A stretch of 64,000 nucleotides of DNA from an uncultured Anaerobutyricum sp. (GCF_934307085.1 NZ_CAKRCF010000007.1:19180-83179), one strand, 5' to 3'. Counted from the first letter of the stretch, positions 26,160 through 35,034 are shown. Notes: generated from the sequence alone by a model not told the origin. Program-made: numbers and translations.

Positions 26160-26519
26160 ATGAACGAATCAAAGAAAATGGCCCTTCTTGCTGTAGAAGC
26201 ATTAGAAGATAAAAAAGCAGAAGACATTACAATTATCGATATCAGCGAAGTATCCGTTCTTGCAGATTACTTTATCATTGCAGATGGTACAAACCGTAAT
26301 CAGGTACAGGCTATGGCTGACAGCGCAGAAGAAGCTCTCGGCAGAGCTGGTTATGATGCAAAACAGATTGAAGGATACCAGAGTGCAAACTGGATTCTTA
26401 TGGATTACAAAGATATTATCGTCCATGTATTTAGTAAAGAAGATCGTGCTTTCTATGATTTAGAAAGAATCTGGAGAGATGGAAAGCAGATTAGTAAAGA
26501 GGATTTAAACGAAAAATAG
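26160..26519 (+). CDS. rsfS: Ribosome silencing factor RsfS
   Basis: A 119-residue protein that binds L14 and blocks subunit joining in starved cells. Hallmarks: VSVLADYFIIADGTNRNQVQAMAD and the C-terminal WILMDYKDIIVHVFSKEDRAFYDLERIW. The start at 26160 fits AAAGGA seven bases upstream; an in-frame ATG at 26145 precedes that site. It ends the conserved housekeeping block. Upstream at 26110 lies a TTGACA with a TATAAT that is badly spaced, so its own promoter is uncertain. Confidence 0.95.
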   Translation: MNESKKMALLAVEALEDKKAEDITIIDISEVSVLADYFIIADGTNRNQVQAMADSAEEALGRAGYDAKQIEGYQSANWILMDYKDIIVHVFSKEDRAFYDLERIWRDGKQISKEDLNEK

Positions 26520-26520
26520 G

Positions 26521-26786
26521 AATTTGTGAAGCAAGCCTGACACCGCTATAGAGAAGTTTATGTTCGGATTGCTCAGATGACTTCTAAAGAAGGATTATAT
26601 TCTAAAGATGATTTTGTTTCGTTGTGCTAAACATTCCGTGTTGCCTGATATGACAACCTCACTTAAAGATGAGCTTGCGAGATTACAGTCAACACTCCAC
26701 AGTATAAAGGCACAAAATGCATCTTTAGAATAAATCCTTCTTTTTCGATTTTTTTGAGCAATCCGATAGAAGACTATAATTTTCAT
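26521..26786. mobile_element. Palindromic insertion (MITE-like) inside a dispersed repeat, carrying a broken coding remnant
   Basis: CGGATTGCTCA near 26566 and TGAGCAATCCG near 26754 form inverted ends. Inside, AAAGAAGGATT...TTCTAAAGATG is mirrored by CATCTTTAGAATAAATCCTTCTTT at 26721-26744. The left arm reads YVRIAQMTSKEGLYSKDDF and, after a one-base frameshift, KHSVLPDMTTSLKDELARLQ and on to a stop at about 26733; the right arm read backwards encodes a similar FYRIAQKNRKRRIYSKDAF. So a degenerate gene end is followed by an inverted partial copy of itself. The flanks (AATTTGTGAAGC, ATAGAAGACTATAATTTTCA) recur at 32350-32406 without the insert. Confidence 0.55.
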
Positions 26787-27181
26787 TTTATATCATAATA
26801 AGGTATCATCAGATAGCATCCTGCATTTACTTGGTCAGACTTCATATTATTGCATTTCTTTATCTCATGAACATATTGATAAATATCTGTAAATCCAGCA
26901 TAATCCTCTTTGGCAGACATGTTTTCTTTAGCAATTGACCAAAGGCTATCACCATCTTTAACTTCAACTACTTTATACTGGATATCTGAAATCGGCTCCT
27001 GGGCTTTCACAACCCTGTCTCCAAAATATAAAAAGAAACATATACAGAGCAGACTTACTAATAAAACGCCTCCTGTAATGAAAAATGGGCGTTTCTCACG
27101 CAATTTACGCTGTCTCTTTCTTCTCTGTAATTCTGAAAAATCATAAATTTGCGCTGTCGTTTTCATACTTATCTCTTGCAT
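26783..27181 (-). CDS. LysM-domain membrane protein, YneA-like SOS cell-division suppressor
   Basis: A 132-residue protein with a basic cytoplasmic N-terminus (RRKRQRKLREKR), one transmembrane helix (about residues 40-58) and an extracellular LysM domain (YKVVEVKDGDSLWSIAKE ... YLMIPYYDIK). It lies back-to-back with lexA, the arrangement of the SOS-induced division inhibitor YneA in Bacillus, and LexA-like boxes lie between them. The start at 27181 is supported by GGAGGGG; the longer frame to 27199 lies upstream of that site. Function as a DNA-damage checkpoint protein is inferred from synteny and architecture. Confidence 0.8.
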   Translation of the reverse strand: MQEISMKTTAQIYDFSELQRRKRQRKLREKRPFFITGGVLLVSLLCICFFLYFGDRVVKAQEPISDIQYKVVEVKDGDSLWSIAKENMSAKEDYAGFTDIYQYVHEIKKCNNMKSDQVNAGCYLMIPYYDIK

Positions 27182-27242
27182 ACAATCCCCTCCATACATA
27201 ATGATAAACGGTTATAAATATTTATGTGCCAAGACATATGTT

Positions 27243-27271
27243 CCGAACTAATATTCCGAACATATATTCCG
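27243..27271. promoter_or_regulatory. Two tandem LexA-like operator boxes
   Basis: CGAACTAATATTCCG (27244-27258) and CGAACATATATTCCG (27257-27271) match the Firmicute SOS pattern CGAAC-N4-RTTY closely and overlap end to end. They lie in the divergent region between the LysM gene and lexA. A further CCGAACATTTTTTCG half-match follows at about 27291. Confidence 0.65.
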
Positions 27272-27343
27272 TATATATGTTTGCATTATACCGAACATTT
27301 TTTCGTCTGTCAATAAAAAAATGATTTTTTCGAAAACATTTTC

Positions 27344-27380
27344 GAAAACACTTGTTTTCTAATCTGTCTCATGATACAAT
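27344..27380 (+). promoter_or_regulatory. lexA promoter with overlapping palindrome
   Basis: TTGTTT (27352-27357), 17-base spacer, TACAAT (27375-27380). The -35 lies in the palindrome GAAAACACTTGTTTTC (27344-27359), a plausible second type of operator for autoregulation. Confidence 0.6.
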
Positions 27381-27421
27381 TATTGTAAAAATATATGTTT
27401 ATAAAGGAGAGTGTATTTTTG

Positions 27422-28048
27422 ATGAGCTATGGAAAGATAAGTGCAAAGCAGAAAGAGATACTAGAATACATAAAACAGTCCATTTTAAGCCATGGTTATC
27501 CACCGGCAGTTCGTGAAATCTGTGAAGCAGTTCATTTAAAGTCTACTTCTTCTGTACATTCTCATTTAGAGACTTTAGAGAAGAATGGATATATCAGACG
27601 TGACCCATCCAAGCCAAGAGCAATTGAGATTATAGATGATAATTTTAATCTTACAAGAAGAGAACTTGTAAACGTCCCAATCGTTGGTACCGTTACAGCC
27701 GGAGAACCAATTCTTGCGATTGAGAATATACAGGGGTATTTCCCGATTATGCCGGAGTTTGTGAATAATAAGCAGACATTTATGCTTAAAGTAAAAGGTG
27801 AGAGCATGATTAATGCCGGTATCTTTGACGGAGATTTCATTTTAGTAGAAGAGACACCAACAGCTTCCGATAATGAGATTATTGTGGCTTTATTAGAGGA
27901 TTCTGTTACTGTAAAGCGATTTTTCAAAGAAGAAGACCACATTCGTCTTCAGCCAGAGAATGATACGATGGAACCAATCATAGTTCCACAGGATGCTCCA
28001 TTTTCTATTGTTGGTAAAGTCATTGGATTATATCGTGCATTTAAATAA
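27422..28048 (+). CDS. lexA: LexA repressor
   Basis: A 208-residue SOS repressor. The winged-helix DNA-binding domain (1-70) has VREICEAVHLKSTSSVHSHLETL. The Ala-Gly self-cleavage site is in TVTAGEPIL (Ala93-Gly94). The S24-type catalytic dyad is Ser128 (KGESMINAG) and Lys165 (VTVKRFF). All functional residues are intact. The start is ATG 27422, or a TTG three bases earlier that has slightly better spacing from AAGGAG. It is divergent from the division-inhibitor gene it presumably controls. Confidence 0.97.
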   Translation: MSYGKISAKQKEILEYIKQSILSHGYPPAVREICEAVHLKSTSSVHSHLETLEKNGYIRRDPSKPRAIEIIDDNFNLTRRELVNVPIVGTVTAGEPILAIENIQGYFPIMPEFVNNKQTFMLKVKGESMINAGIFDGDFILVEETPTASDNEIIVALLEDSVTVKRFFKEEDHIRLQPENDTMEPIIVPQDAPFSIVGKVIGLYRAFK

Positions 28049-28162
28049 GATTTGGCTTTTATATTTACTCTAATTCCTACAAGTAGTTAAGAGAGTTACT
28101 CATCTAATCTCTTTCAGATTTAATTTGGTTTTTGTGTAACCTAAAACGATTCTATAAAAATT

Positions 28163-28234
28163 AAATAAACCATATCTGTAACTTTAATAACTGCAAGAGA
28201 AATGTTTTATTAAAGTTACAGATATGGTTTATTT
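28163..28234. terminator. Bidirectional terminator between lexA and the recombinase gene
   Basis: A perfect 28-bp stem (28163-28190 with 28207-28234) and 16-base loop. The A-tract on the left and T-tract on the right allow it to end both convergent transcripts. The rest of 28049-28359 shows no gene. Confidence 0.85.
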
Positions 28235-28359
28235 TTTACGTATTGTCTATTGTCAGGATATACTTAATAATTAATTTATTAAGTATCCTTTCTTAATTTT
28301 GTGAAGTATTCGGCAATTGAATCACCGAGGATTCCTGCTTAATTTTCTAAAAGTAGAAT

Positions 28360-29412
28360 TTACTTTTCTCTCAACTGAACTTTTCCCGCTGCCAGTCGTC
28401 TTCTCTGATCTTCCATTGCCGCATAATGTTTTCGTGTCGTATTAACATCTTTATGACCAAGAACATCTGCAACCAAATAGATATCCCCTGTTTCCTGATA
28501 AAGCTGTGTACCATAAGTGCTTCGCAATTTATGCGGCGTGATTGTTTTTAAAGGCGTTATTGGTCGGGCATACTTTTTCACAAGATTTTCTACTGCACGC
28601 ACACTGATACGGCGTTTTTGCATAGATAAGAAGAGTGCATCCTCTGAACCTTCTTTCGGAATTAAATTTTCCCTTTCTTCAAGATAATCAAGAAGTGCCT
28701 CCCGCACCTCTTTTCCAAAGTATAAAACAACCTCTGCGCCACCTTTTCGGTGGATTTTCATTCCATTCGTTTCAAAGTCTAAATTGGATATATCCAGACC
28801 AACGCACTCAGAAACTCGAATTCCTGTCCCAAGCAGAAGAGTAAGGATCGCCAAATCTCTGATTTTTGTTTTATTATGGTACTTTTTTTGAGATTTTGTT
28901 AAACTATCCCCTTCCTCTACCGAATCCAATAATCTGGCAATCTCATCAATTTCCAATCGAACAATGGCCTGTTCATGTTTTTTTGGCAGATTTAAAAGGC
29001 TTGCTGTATTATTTTTTATCGCCTGTTTCCTGTAGAAAAATTTATAAAAAGTACGCATACTTGCCGTCTTTCGCGTACGTCCCCGTTCTTCATTTGTATG
29101 TACCTTATTATCTGCATCTTCATAAAGACGTAGATAATCTAAATATTCTTCTAATTGTGTTAACGTAACTTTATCAAGAACACTTACCGGCCAGTTTTTC
29201 AAATCTCCATCTTCAATATCCGGATATTTTTCCTGAAGAAAATGAAAAAATATTTTTAAATCGTATGCATAAGCGATACGAGTTCTTGAAGAAGTTGTCG
29301 GCTCGATTCCTCTGAAAAATTCTTTACAAAAAGAGGGGAGTTGCGCACAAAGCTCCCGAAGTTTTATTTCATTTTTCATTGTAACCTGTTCATCATATGT
29401 TGGTTGCTGCAC
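28360..29412 (-). CDS. Tyrosine recombinase / integrase (XerC/D-like)
   Basis: A 350-residue site-specific recombinase. The N-terminal SAM-like core-binding domain spans about 20-160. The catalytic domain shows Arg in LGTGIRVSE, Lys in IHRKGGAE, His-x-x-Arg in TPHKLRSTYGT, His in VLGHKDVNTT and the nucleophilic Tyr in RKHYAAM, so it should be active. It carries a GTG start at 29412, nine bases after AAGGAG. No attachment site or cargo is visible beside it, and it neighbours lexA and ttcA, so it looks like a fixed chromosomal XerC/D-like gene rather than an integrase of a recent element. Confidence 0.9.
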   Translation of the reverse strand: MQQPTYDEQVTMKNEIKLRELCAQLPSFCKEFFRGIEPTTSSRTRIAYAYDLKIFFHFLQEKYPDIEDGDLKNWPVSVLDKVTLTQLEEYLDYLRLYEDADNKVHTNEERGRTRKTASMRTFYKFFYRKQAIKNNTASLLNLPKKHEQAIVRLEIDEIARLLDSVEEGDSLTKSQKKYHNKTKIRDLAILTLLLGTGIRVSECVGLDISNLDFETNGMKIHRKGGAEVVLYFGKEVREALLDYLEERENLIPKEGSEDALFLSMQKRRISVRAVENLVKKYARPITPLKTITPHKLRSTYGTQLYQETGDIYLVADVLGHKDVNTTRKHYAAMEDQRRRLAAGKVQLREK

Positions 29413-29458
29413 AATAAATCACTCCTTTCTTAATAAAAGCTGTTTGAAATTGTTATCC

Positions 29459-30184
29459 TTAATTTTTAGGAGGACAGTCTGGATTCACAATATCATCAAT
29501 AACAGCACGAATCATACGAGCTTTCGTGCCTGGATATTGATGATTGATTTCTCCAATAAGATTCTTTATATCTTCCCGTTTTGTAGAACCATCAACCGGA
29601 CAGGGACTTTTTACTACTGGAAGATCGTATTCTTTTACAAATCCCCTCACATCTCCTTCATACAAAAAGAGGAGAGGACGGATTACAGTAAGCCCTGAAC
29701 GGTCAAGATAGGTAATAGGAGCAAAGGTGTGAATTCTTCCCTCATATAAGAAGGACATCATCATTGATTCCAATAAATCATCTTTATGATGTGCATAGGC
29801 CACTTTATTACATCCTAATTCTTTTATTGTATCATTTAATGCACCCTTTCGCATTTTTGCACAAAGAGAACAGGGATTACTCTCTTCTCGAACATGGAAA
29901 ACAACTTCTGCAATCTGTGTTTTTATAATGTGATATTCCACATCTAACTTCTTACAAAATTCCCTGATTCCCTCTAAATCCAAATTGTCAAATCCTAAAT
30001 CTACGGTAATTGCTATAATATCAAATTTATGTGGATAGAACTTTCGCAAACAGGAGAGCGCATACAACAGAGTAAGACTGTCTTTGCCTCCTGAAATTCC
30101 TACTGCAATTTTATCATTGTCTTCAATCATTCCGTAGGTATCTATCGCCTGACGGGTTAAACTTAATAATTTTTGTAATTTCAT
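29459..30184 (-). CDS. ttcA: TtcA-family tRNA 2-thiocytidine synthetase
   Basis: A 241-residue ATP-pyrophosphatase-type thiolase. It has the PP-loop GISGGKDSLTLLY, the CxxC pair NPCSLCAKMRKG, and a later cysteine in VKSPCPVDGSTKRE. The cysteines that bind a [4Fe-4S] cluster distinguish it from the lysidine synthetase TilS. It likely thiolates cytidine 32 of tRNAs, though relatives modify other positions. It lies 46 bases upstream of the recombinase gene on the same strand and may be co-transcribed with it. GAAGGAA precedes the start. Confidence 0.85.
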   Translation of the reverse strand: MKLQKLLSLTRQAIDTYGMIEDNDKIAVGISGGKDSLTLLYALSCLRKFYPHKFDIIAITVDLGFDNLDLEGIREFCKKLDVEYHIIKTQIAEVVFHVREESNPCSLCAKMRKGALNDTIKELGCNKVAYAHHKDDLLESMMMSFLYEGRIHTFAPITYLDRSGLTVIRPLLFLYEGDVRGFVKEYDLPVVKSPCPVDGSTKREDIKNLIGEINHQYPGTKARMIRAVIDDIVNPDCPPKN

Positions 30185-30368
30185 AAAATAATTCCTTCTG
30201 ATTTTTTATTTATTTTAGCACAAACGTTCTCCACATTCAAATCAGTTTTCTATAGCATTTTTCAAATACAGTCTAGAAAAGAAATTAGTTTGGGATATAA
30301 TTTTATGAATGCACCAGCCTGCCGAAACATAAAATATATAAACGCAAATATACATAAATCGGACAAAC

Positions 30369-30397
30369 TAGACGTTTAAAAATGATTTTGTTATAAT
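30369..30397 (+). promoter_or_regulatory. Putative promoter of the GHL10-type hydrolase gene
   Basis: TATAAT at 30392-30397, TAGACG 17 bases upstream, leaving a leader of about 90 bases. The rest of 30185-30492 shows no gene. Confidence 0.45.
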
Positions 30398-30492
30398 ATT
30401 TTTCTGGTATAAATCAGAGAAATTTTACATAGAAGTTTCAAATAAATTTGTCGTACATTATATAGAACTTTGTTAAACAGAAAGGAGAGCGC

Positions 30493-31932
30493 ATGAAAAA
30501 GCTCATTGAAAACTTTATTATCATTATGGTACTTACCATTGCCATATTATTTTCCTATGCTTTTATAGAAAAGAAAATAAGTGGACAGAACAGTTCAGAA
30601 TTTATAAATTTTCTTTTTAGCACACAGGAAAAAGCTTCCAATAATAAATCTTCTGTTACTTCTGATAAAGAAAATAGCGAAAAAAAATATAGTTCATCAA
30701 TACAATCAGCAGATGATATGAATTACCGGGCAGTCTGGCTGAGCTATTTAGAATTTAACAGCTTTCGAAAATCTGTAAAAAATAATAATGAAAGTAGCTT
30801 TCGAAAGTTTTATCACCATATTTTACAGAGAATCAAAATACTTGGCTGCAACCGGATTATCGTACAGGTTCGTCCTTTTAGCGACGCTCTATATCCATCA
30901 GATTATTTTCCATGGGCAGCCTGTATTTCCGGAACACAGGGAAAAAATCCTGGTTATGACCCTTTAAAAATTATGGTAGAAATGAGTCATAAAGAAAATA
31001 TTTCTATTGAAGCATGGATTAATCCTTATCGCATTTCCTCTGGGAACTCCATTCGCAGCCTATCTAATACAAATCCCGCCAGAAAATGGTTCTCTTCTCC
31101 AAATACCAAAAGAAATGTTCTTTCTTATGAAGGCAGCCTTTATTATAATCCTTCTTCAGAAAATGTAAGAAATCTTATTATACAAGGCATAAAAGAAATC
31201 GTTCAAAATTATGATGTAGATGGTATTCATATGGACGATTATTTTTATCCAACATTCACAAAAGAAAATGTATCAATAACTTTTGATGCTCCAGAATATG
31301 AACAACAGTTAAAAGCAGGTTTCTCATCTGCAGTTTCTTCATCTTTAGCTTCCTCAGATATATCATCAAATAAAAAGAAAATTTTTCTGGCAGATTGGAG
31401 ACGAGGTAATGTAAATCAACTTGTATCTGGCATTTATAAGGCTGTAAAAGGAATTAATCCAGAAGTTACCTTTGGAATTAGTCCTGCTGGAAATTTAGAT
31501 AATTTACGCAGTGATTTAGAATATTATATAGATATTGATACATGGGCAACACAGACCGGTTATGTGGATTATTTAATGCCGCAAATTTATTGGGGATTTA
31601 CAAATAAAGTGGCTCCTTTTGATAAAGTAACTGACGAATGGGTCTCTCTTATGTCAGACTCCCCAGTGAAACTTTATATCGGACTTCAGCTTTACCGGAT
31701 GGGAAGCAAGGAACCAGAGCAGTCTGATACAAAAGAGCTTCAAAAAGCTTCCCTCGTAAAAAAAGAACTTTCTTATTTAAAAAAGAAGGAAAAAATAGAA
31801 GGATACTGCCTGTTTAGTTATCAGTATATTGACTGTCAGAATAAAAATTATCATTTTGATGCCGAACAATTTTCTACTAAAAGAAAAAAACTTTTAAATG
31901 AGATACTAGACTCTTTAAAAAGTAATCCATAG
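30493..31932 (+). CDS. Secreted family-10-like glycosyl hydrolase (GHL10, YngK-like)
   Basis: A 479-residue protein with an N-terminal signal anchor (residues 7-26), a serine/lysine-rich linker, and a GHL10/DUF187 TIM-barrel domain from about residue 80. The latter is marked by NYRAVWLSYLEF, RIIVQVRPFSDALYPSDYFPW, IEAWINPYRIS, YDVDGIHMDDYFYP and FGISPAGN. Acidic residues in HMDDYF are likely catalytic. It probably acts on cell-wall or environmental glycans; the substrate is unknown. GGAGAGC precedes ATG 30493. Confidence 0.88.
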   Translation: MKKLIENFIIIMVLTIAILFSYAFIEKKISGQNSSEFINFLFSTQEKASNNKSSVTSDKENSEKKYSSSIQSADDMNYRAVWLSYLEFNSFRKSVKNNNESSFRKFYHHILQRIKILGCNRIIVQVRPFSDALYPSDYFPWAACISGTQGKNPGYDPLKIMVEMSHKENISIEAWINPYRISSGNSIRSLSNTNPARKWFSSPNTKRNVLSYEGSLYYNPSSENVRNLIIQGIKEIVQNYDVDGIHMDDYFYPTFTKENVSITFDAPEYEQQLKAGFSSAVSSSLASSDISSNKKKIFLADWRRGNVNQLVSGIYKAVKGINPEVTFGISPAGNLDNLRSDLEYYIDIDTWATQTGYVDYLMPQIYWGFTNKVAPFDKVTDEWVSLMSDSPVKLYIGLQLYRMGSKEPEQSDTKELQKASLVKKELSYLKKKEKIEGYCLFSYQYIDCQNKNYHFDAEQFSTKRKKLLNEILDSLKSNP

Positions 31933-31974
31933 TATGTGTTTGAAATACTTTTGTCCAAATGTTCATGTCTGCAA

Positions 31975-32127
31975 ATTTTAAATAAAAGTGCAACAAAAGA
32001 ATATCTGAGAAGCTTTAGTTGCGGCATCCTTGAAGTACCACAAGAACATTCGAAAATTCTGATAAATGATATTGTTCAACAATCAGACAGTATTATGTAT
32101 GAACAAAAGAAAAAGCATAAAGAATAA
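31975..32127 (+). pseudogene. Remnant of a GGDEF-domain C-terminus
   Basis: A short open stretch ends IVQQSDSIMYEQKKKHKE, the usual end of diguanylate cyclase domains (ADxAMYxAKxxGKN). The preceding SFSCGILEVP would match the SIGIxE strand. No GGDEF active site, start signal or upstream homology remains, so it is a decayed fragment. The following 32128-32410 holds an inverted repeat (GCCGCTGAA / TTCAGCGGC, 32335-32388) and copies of dispersed repeats, but no gene. Confidence 0.45.
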
Positions 32128-32410
32128 AGAATAATATCAAAAGGATTTAAAGTGTTAAGAATCAGAAATTAAAAATTTGATGAAAATATAGAGTTAGAGA
32201 GTAATTTAAATCTAACTATTCGTTAAAGTTGGATTTCGCGAATAGTTGGATTTGCTCTTCTAATTTGCTTCAAACGTGACTAATAGTAATTTGTAAAGGC
32301 CAGCAAGGATTCCTATAATATGTATAAATGTACAGCCGCTGAAAATCATAGTCTTCTATTGGATTACATCAATGACTTCTTCAGCGGCATCTGTCCGGCT
32401 CCACAAATTA

Positions 32411-34948
32411 TTATTTGATTTCAATTACGTCGTAATCTTTATCCTCAACAGCTTTCTTTAAAACATCGTCTGCAATCTCCTTTTCCAAAGTAACCACAGC
32501 AGTTCCCTTCTCATGGCTTACTTCTGCAGAAACTACTTCTGGAAGTGCCTCTAAAGTCTTCTTTACTGTTGCTTCACAGTGTCCACACATCATACCTTTG
32601 ATACTCATTGTTTTTGTCATTTCATTTACCTCTTTCTTTTCATTATTATTTATGTTAATTAAGTTAACATCTATTGTAGATTTTTTCTTTTTGTCCTTTT
32701 TGGTGCTTCGAATATTTAACAGATTCAAACGTAATGCGTTTGTAACAACACAGAAACTAGATAAACTCATTGCTGCCGCTCCAAACATCGGATTGAGTTT
32801 TAATCCAAATATCGGAATTAATAAACCTGCTGCCAGAGGAATTCCAATTGTATTATAAAAAAATGCCCAGAATAAGTTTTCATGGATATTTCGTAATACT
32901 CCTCGGCTTAAGCGGATTGCTGCCGGAACATCCGCAAGTTTACTCTTCATTAATACAACATCGGCCGCATCCATTGCTACATCGGTACCTGCTCCGATTG
33001 CGATTCCCACATCAGCACGAGTTAAAGCTGGTGCGTCATTGATTCCATCCCCAACCATAGCAACTTTCCATTTTTCTCCTAATAGGCGAATGACGCTTTC
33101 TTTTCCATCTGGAAGAACACCTGCGATTACATTATCAACGCCTGCCTGCTCTCCAATTGCTTTAGCGGTACGTTCATTATCACCGGTCAGCATAACAACG
33201 TGAATTCCCATCGCTTTCAGTTCTTTAATCGCCTGTGGGCTGTCTTTTTTAATTACGTCAGCGACAGCAATAATTCCAAGCAGTCGGTTTCCTTTTGCGA
33301 AAAAAAGCGGTGTTTTTCCGGCAGATGCTAGTTGCTCTGCACTACGTTTTATCTCTTCAGATATAGATAAACTCTTTTCTATAAAGAGTAAATTACCACC
33401 AGTAAGTGTTTTATTATTTACTGTTCCAGTAAGTCCATTTCCAGGAACTGCCTGAAAATCATCTACAACAGGAACAGTAAAGTTTTTCTCTTCACCATAT
33501 TCTACAATTGCCTTTGCCAGTGGATGCTCGCTCTTCTTTTCGAGAGCAAAAGCTGCTTCTAAAAGGTCTTTCTCACTAATGCCATCTGCAGGAAGAATGT
33601 CTGTCACTTTTGGCTGACCATTTGTAATAGTTCCTGTTTTGTCTAATGCGACGATATCTACCTTTCCGGCTTCTTCTAAAGATACCGCCGTCTTAAATAA
33701 AATACCATTTTTTGCACCAACACCGTTACCTACCATAATCGCAACAGGTGTCGCAAGACCTAATGCACACGGACAACTGATTACAAGAACAGAAATACCT
33801 CTTGCAAGGGCAAATCCAACGCTTTCTCCAGCAAGAAGCCAGCCAATAATCGTGATAACCGCAATCGTAATAACTGCCGGTACAAAAATACCAGATACTT
33901 TATCGGCGATTTTGGCAATTGGAGCCTTTGTTGCCGCCGCATCACTTACCATTTTAATAATCTGAGAAAGGGTGGTATCCTCTCCTACTCTTGTAGCCTC
34001 GCATTTTAAAAATCCGGACTGATTGATTGTTGCTGCAGAAACATTGTCTCCTTCTGCCTTATCTACGGGTATACTCTCTCCAGTAAGAGCTGCCTCATCA
34101 ATTGCACTATTTCCCTCAAGAACAATACCGTCTACGGGTATACTCTCTCCTGGTTTTACAAGAAAAATATCTCCCTTTTTTACCTGGTCGGCAGAAATCT
34201 GCATTTCCTGCCCATTTCGAACAATGGTAGCCATTTTGGGCGCAAGATTCATAAGACTCTTTAATGCATCCGTTGTCTTTCCTTTCGAATATGCTTCTAA
34301 TGTCTTACCAAGAGTAATCAATGTAAGAATCATAGCAGCAGATTCAAAATAAAACTCATGCATATAACTCATAATCAGTTTATTATTTCCAGCGGTCTGT
34401 GCTACTGTCATCGCAAATAAGGCATAAGTACTATAACCAAATGCTGCTGTTGCACCCATCGCAACTAAAGTATCCATATTTGGAGCCCGGTGAATCAGAC
34501 TTGTAAAACCACTGATAAAGAAACGCTGATTAATTACCATAATGATTACAGTAAATAAAAGCTGTGCAAGTCCCATACCTACATGATTATTATTTAAAAA
34601 TCCCGGCAATGGCCAGTTCCACATCATATGTCCCATTGAAAGATACATAAGTGGCATTAAAAAGATAAGAGAGACAATTAATCTTTTTAATAACTTTGGC
34701 GTCTCTGTATCCGCTAAAGCTTCCGCTCCGTGACTACTCTCCTTCTCCGCTCCTTTTACGGAAGCATGATATCCGGCCTTTTCTACTGCAGCAACAATAT
34801 CTGCTGAGGAAGCCGTTCCCTCTACTCCCATAGAATTTGTTAAAAGACTCACCGAAACACTTGTAACACCAGGAACCTTAGAGACAACTTTCTCTACACG
34901 TGCCTGACATGCCGCACAAGTCATTCCGGTTACGTTATATTGTTCCAT
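32411..34948 (-). CDS. copA: Copper-translocating P1B-type ATPase with N- and C-terminal metal-binding domains
   Basis: An 845-residue copper exporter. An N-terminal heavy-metal domain has GMTCAAC (Cys11, Cys14). Two platform helices and eight transmembrane segments follow, with the CPC metal site (SCPCALGLATPVA), phosphorylation site DKTGTIT, the SEHPLA histidine-proline motif and MVGDGINDAPAL. After a lysine/asparagine-rich linker, a second heavy-metal domain with GMMCGHC occupies the C-terminus, like a CopZ chaperone fused to the pump. I use the start at 34948 after AGGAGG. The csoR gene lies upstream on the same strand, so copper induction is expected. Confidence 0.95.
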   Translation of the reverse strand: MEQYNVTGMTCAACQARVEKVVSKVPGVTSVSVSLLTNSMGVEGTASSADIVAAVEKAGYHASVKGAEKESSHGAEALADTETPKLLKRLIVSLIFLMPLMYLSMGHMMWNWPLPGFLNNNHVGMGLAQLLFTVIIMVINQRFFISGFTSLIHRAPNMDTLVAMGATAAFGYSTYALFAMTVAQTAGNNKLIMSYMHEFYFESAAMILTLITLGKTLEAYSKGKTTDALKSLMNLAPKMATIVRNGQEMQISADQVKKGDIFLVKPGESIPVDGIVLEGNSAIDEAALTGESIPVDKAEGDNVSAATINQSGFLKCEATRVGEDTTLSQIIKMVSDAAATKAPIAKIADKVSGIFVPAVITIAVITIIGWLLAGESVGFALARGISVLVISCPCALGLATPVAIMVGNGVGAKNGILFKTAVSLEEAGKVDIVALDKTGTITNGQPKVTDILPADGISEKDLLEAAFALEKKSEHPLAKAIVEYGEEKNFTVPVVDDFQAVPGNGLTGTVNNKTLTGGNLLFIEKSLSISEEIKRSAEQLASAGKTPLFFAKGNRLLGIIAVADVIKKDSPQAIKELKAMGIHVVMLTGDNERTAKAIGEQAGVDNVIAGVLPDGKESVIRLLGEKWKVAMVGDGINDAPALTRADVGIAIGAGTDVAMDAADVVLMKSKLADVPAAIRLSRGVLRNIHENLFWAFFYNTIGIPLAAGLLIPIFGLKLNPMFGAAAMSLSSFCVVTNALRLNLLNIRSTKKDKKKKSTIDVNLININNNEKKEVNEMTKTMSIKGMMCGHCEATVKKTLEALPEVVSAEVSHEKGTAVVTLEKEIADDVLKKAVEDKDYDVIEIK

Positions 34949-35010
34949 CTGCTTGCATCCTCCTGTCAAATTTAATATTATGTTTTTACAAATGTATCTT
35001 TATATCATAA

Positions 35011-35034
35011 ATTCAAGAATGCCTGGCATTCTTG
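35011..35034 (-). repeat. Short hairpin between csoR and copA
   Basis: AAGAATGCC pairs with GGCATTCTT across two bases in the 182-base space between the two copper genes. It could be an RNA processing or partial termination site. Confidence 0.4.

Noticed and set aside
16704..26519. The radical SAM to rsfS block as a novel system
   Set aside because: The gene order is the well-known housekeeping arrangement of Clostridia.
26595..26786. A 63-codon open frame on the - strand as a gene
   Set aside because: It is explained as the inverted arm of the palindromic insertion; the similarity of its peptide to the other arm is noted as a finding.
28360..29412. Tyrosine recombinase as integrase of a recent mobile element
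   Set aside because: No attachment-site repeats, tRNA target or cargo genes flank it; its neighbours look like stable chromosomal genes.
29459..30184. TilS-type tRNA lysidine synthetase
   Set aside because: The protein has the CxxC pair and extra cysteines of TtcA-like thiolases and lacks the long C-terminal domain of TilS.
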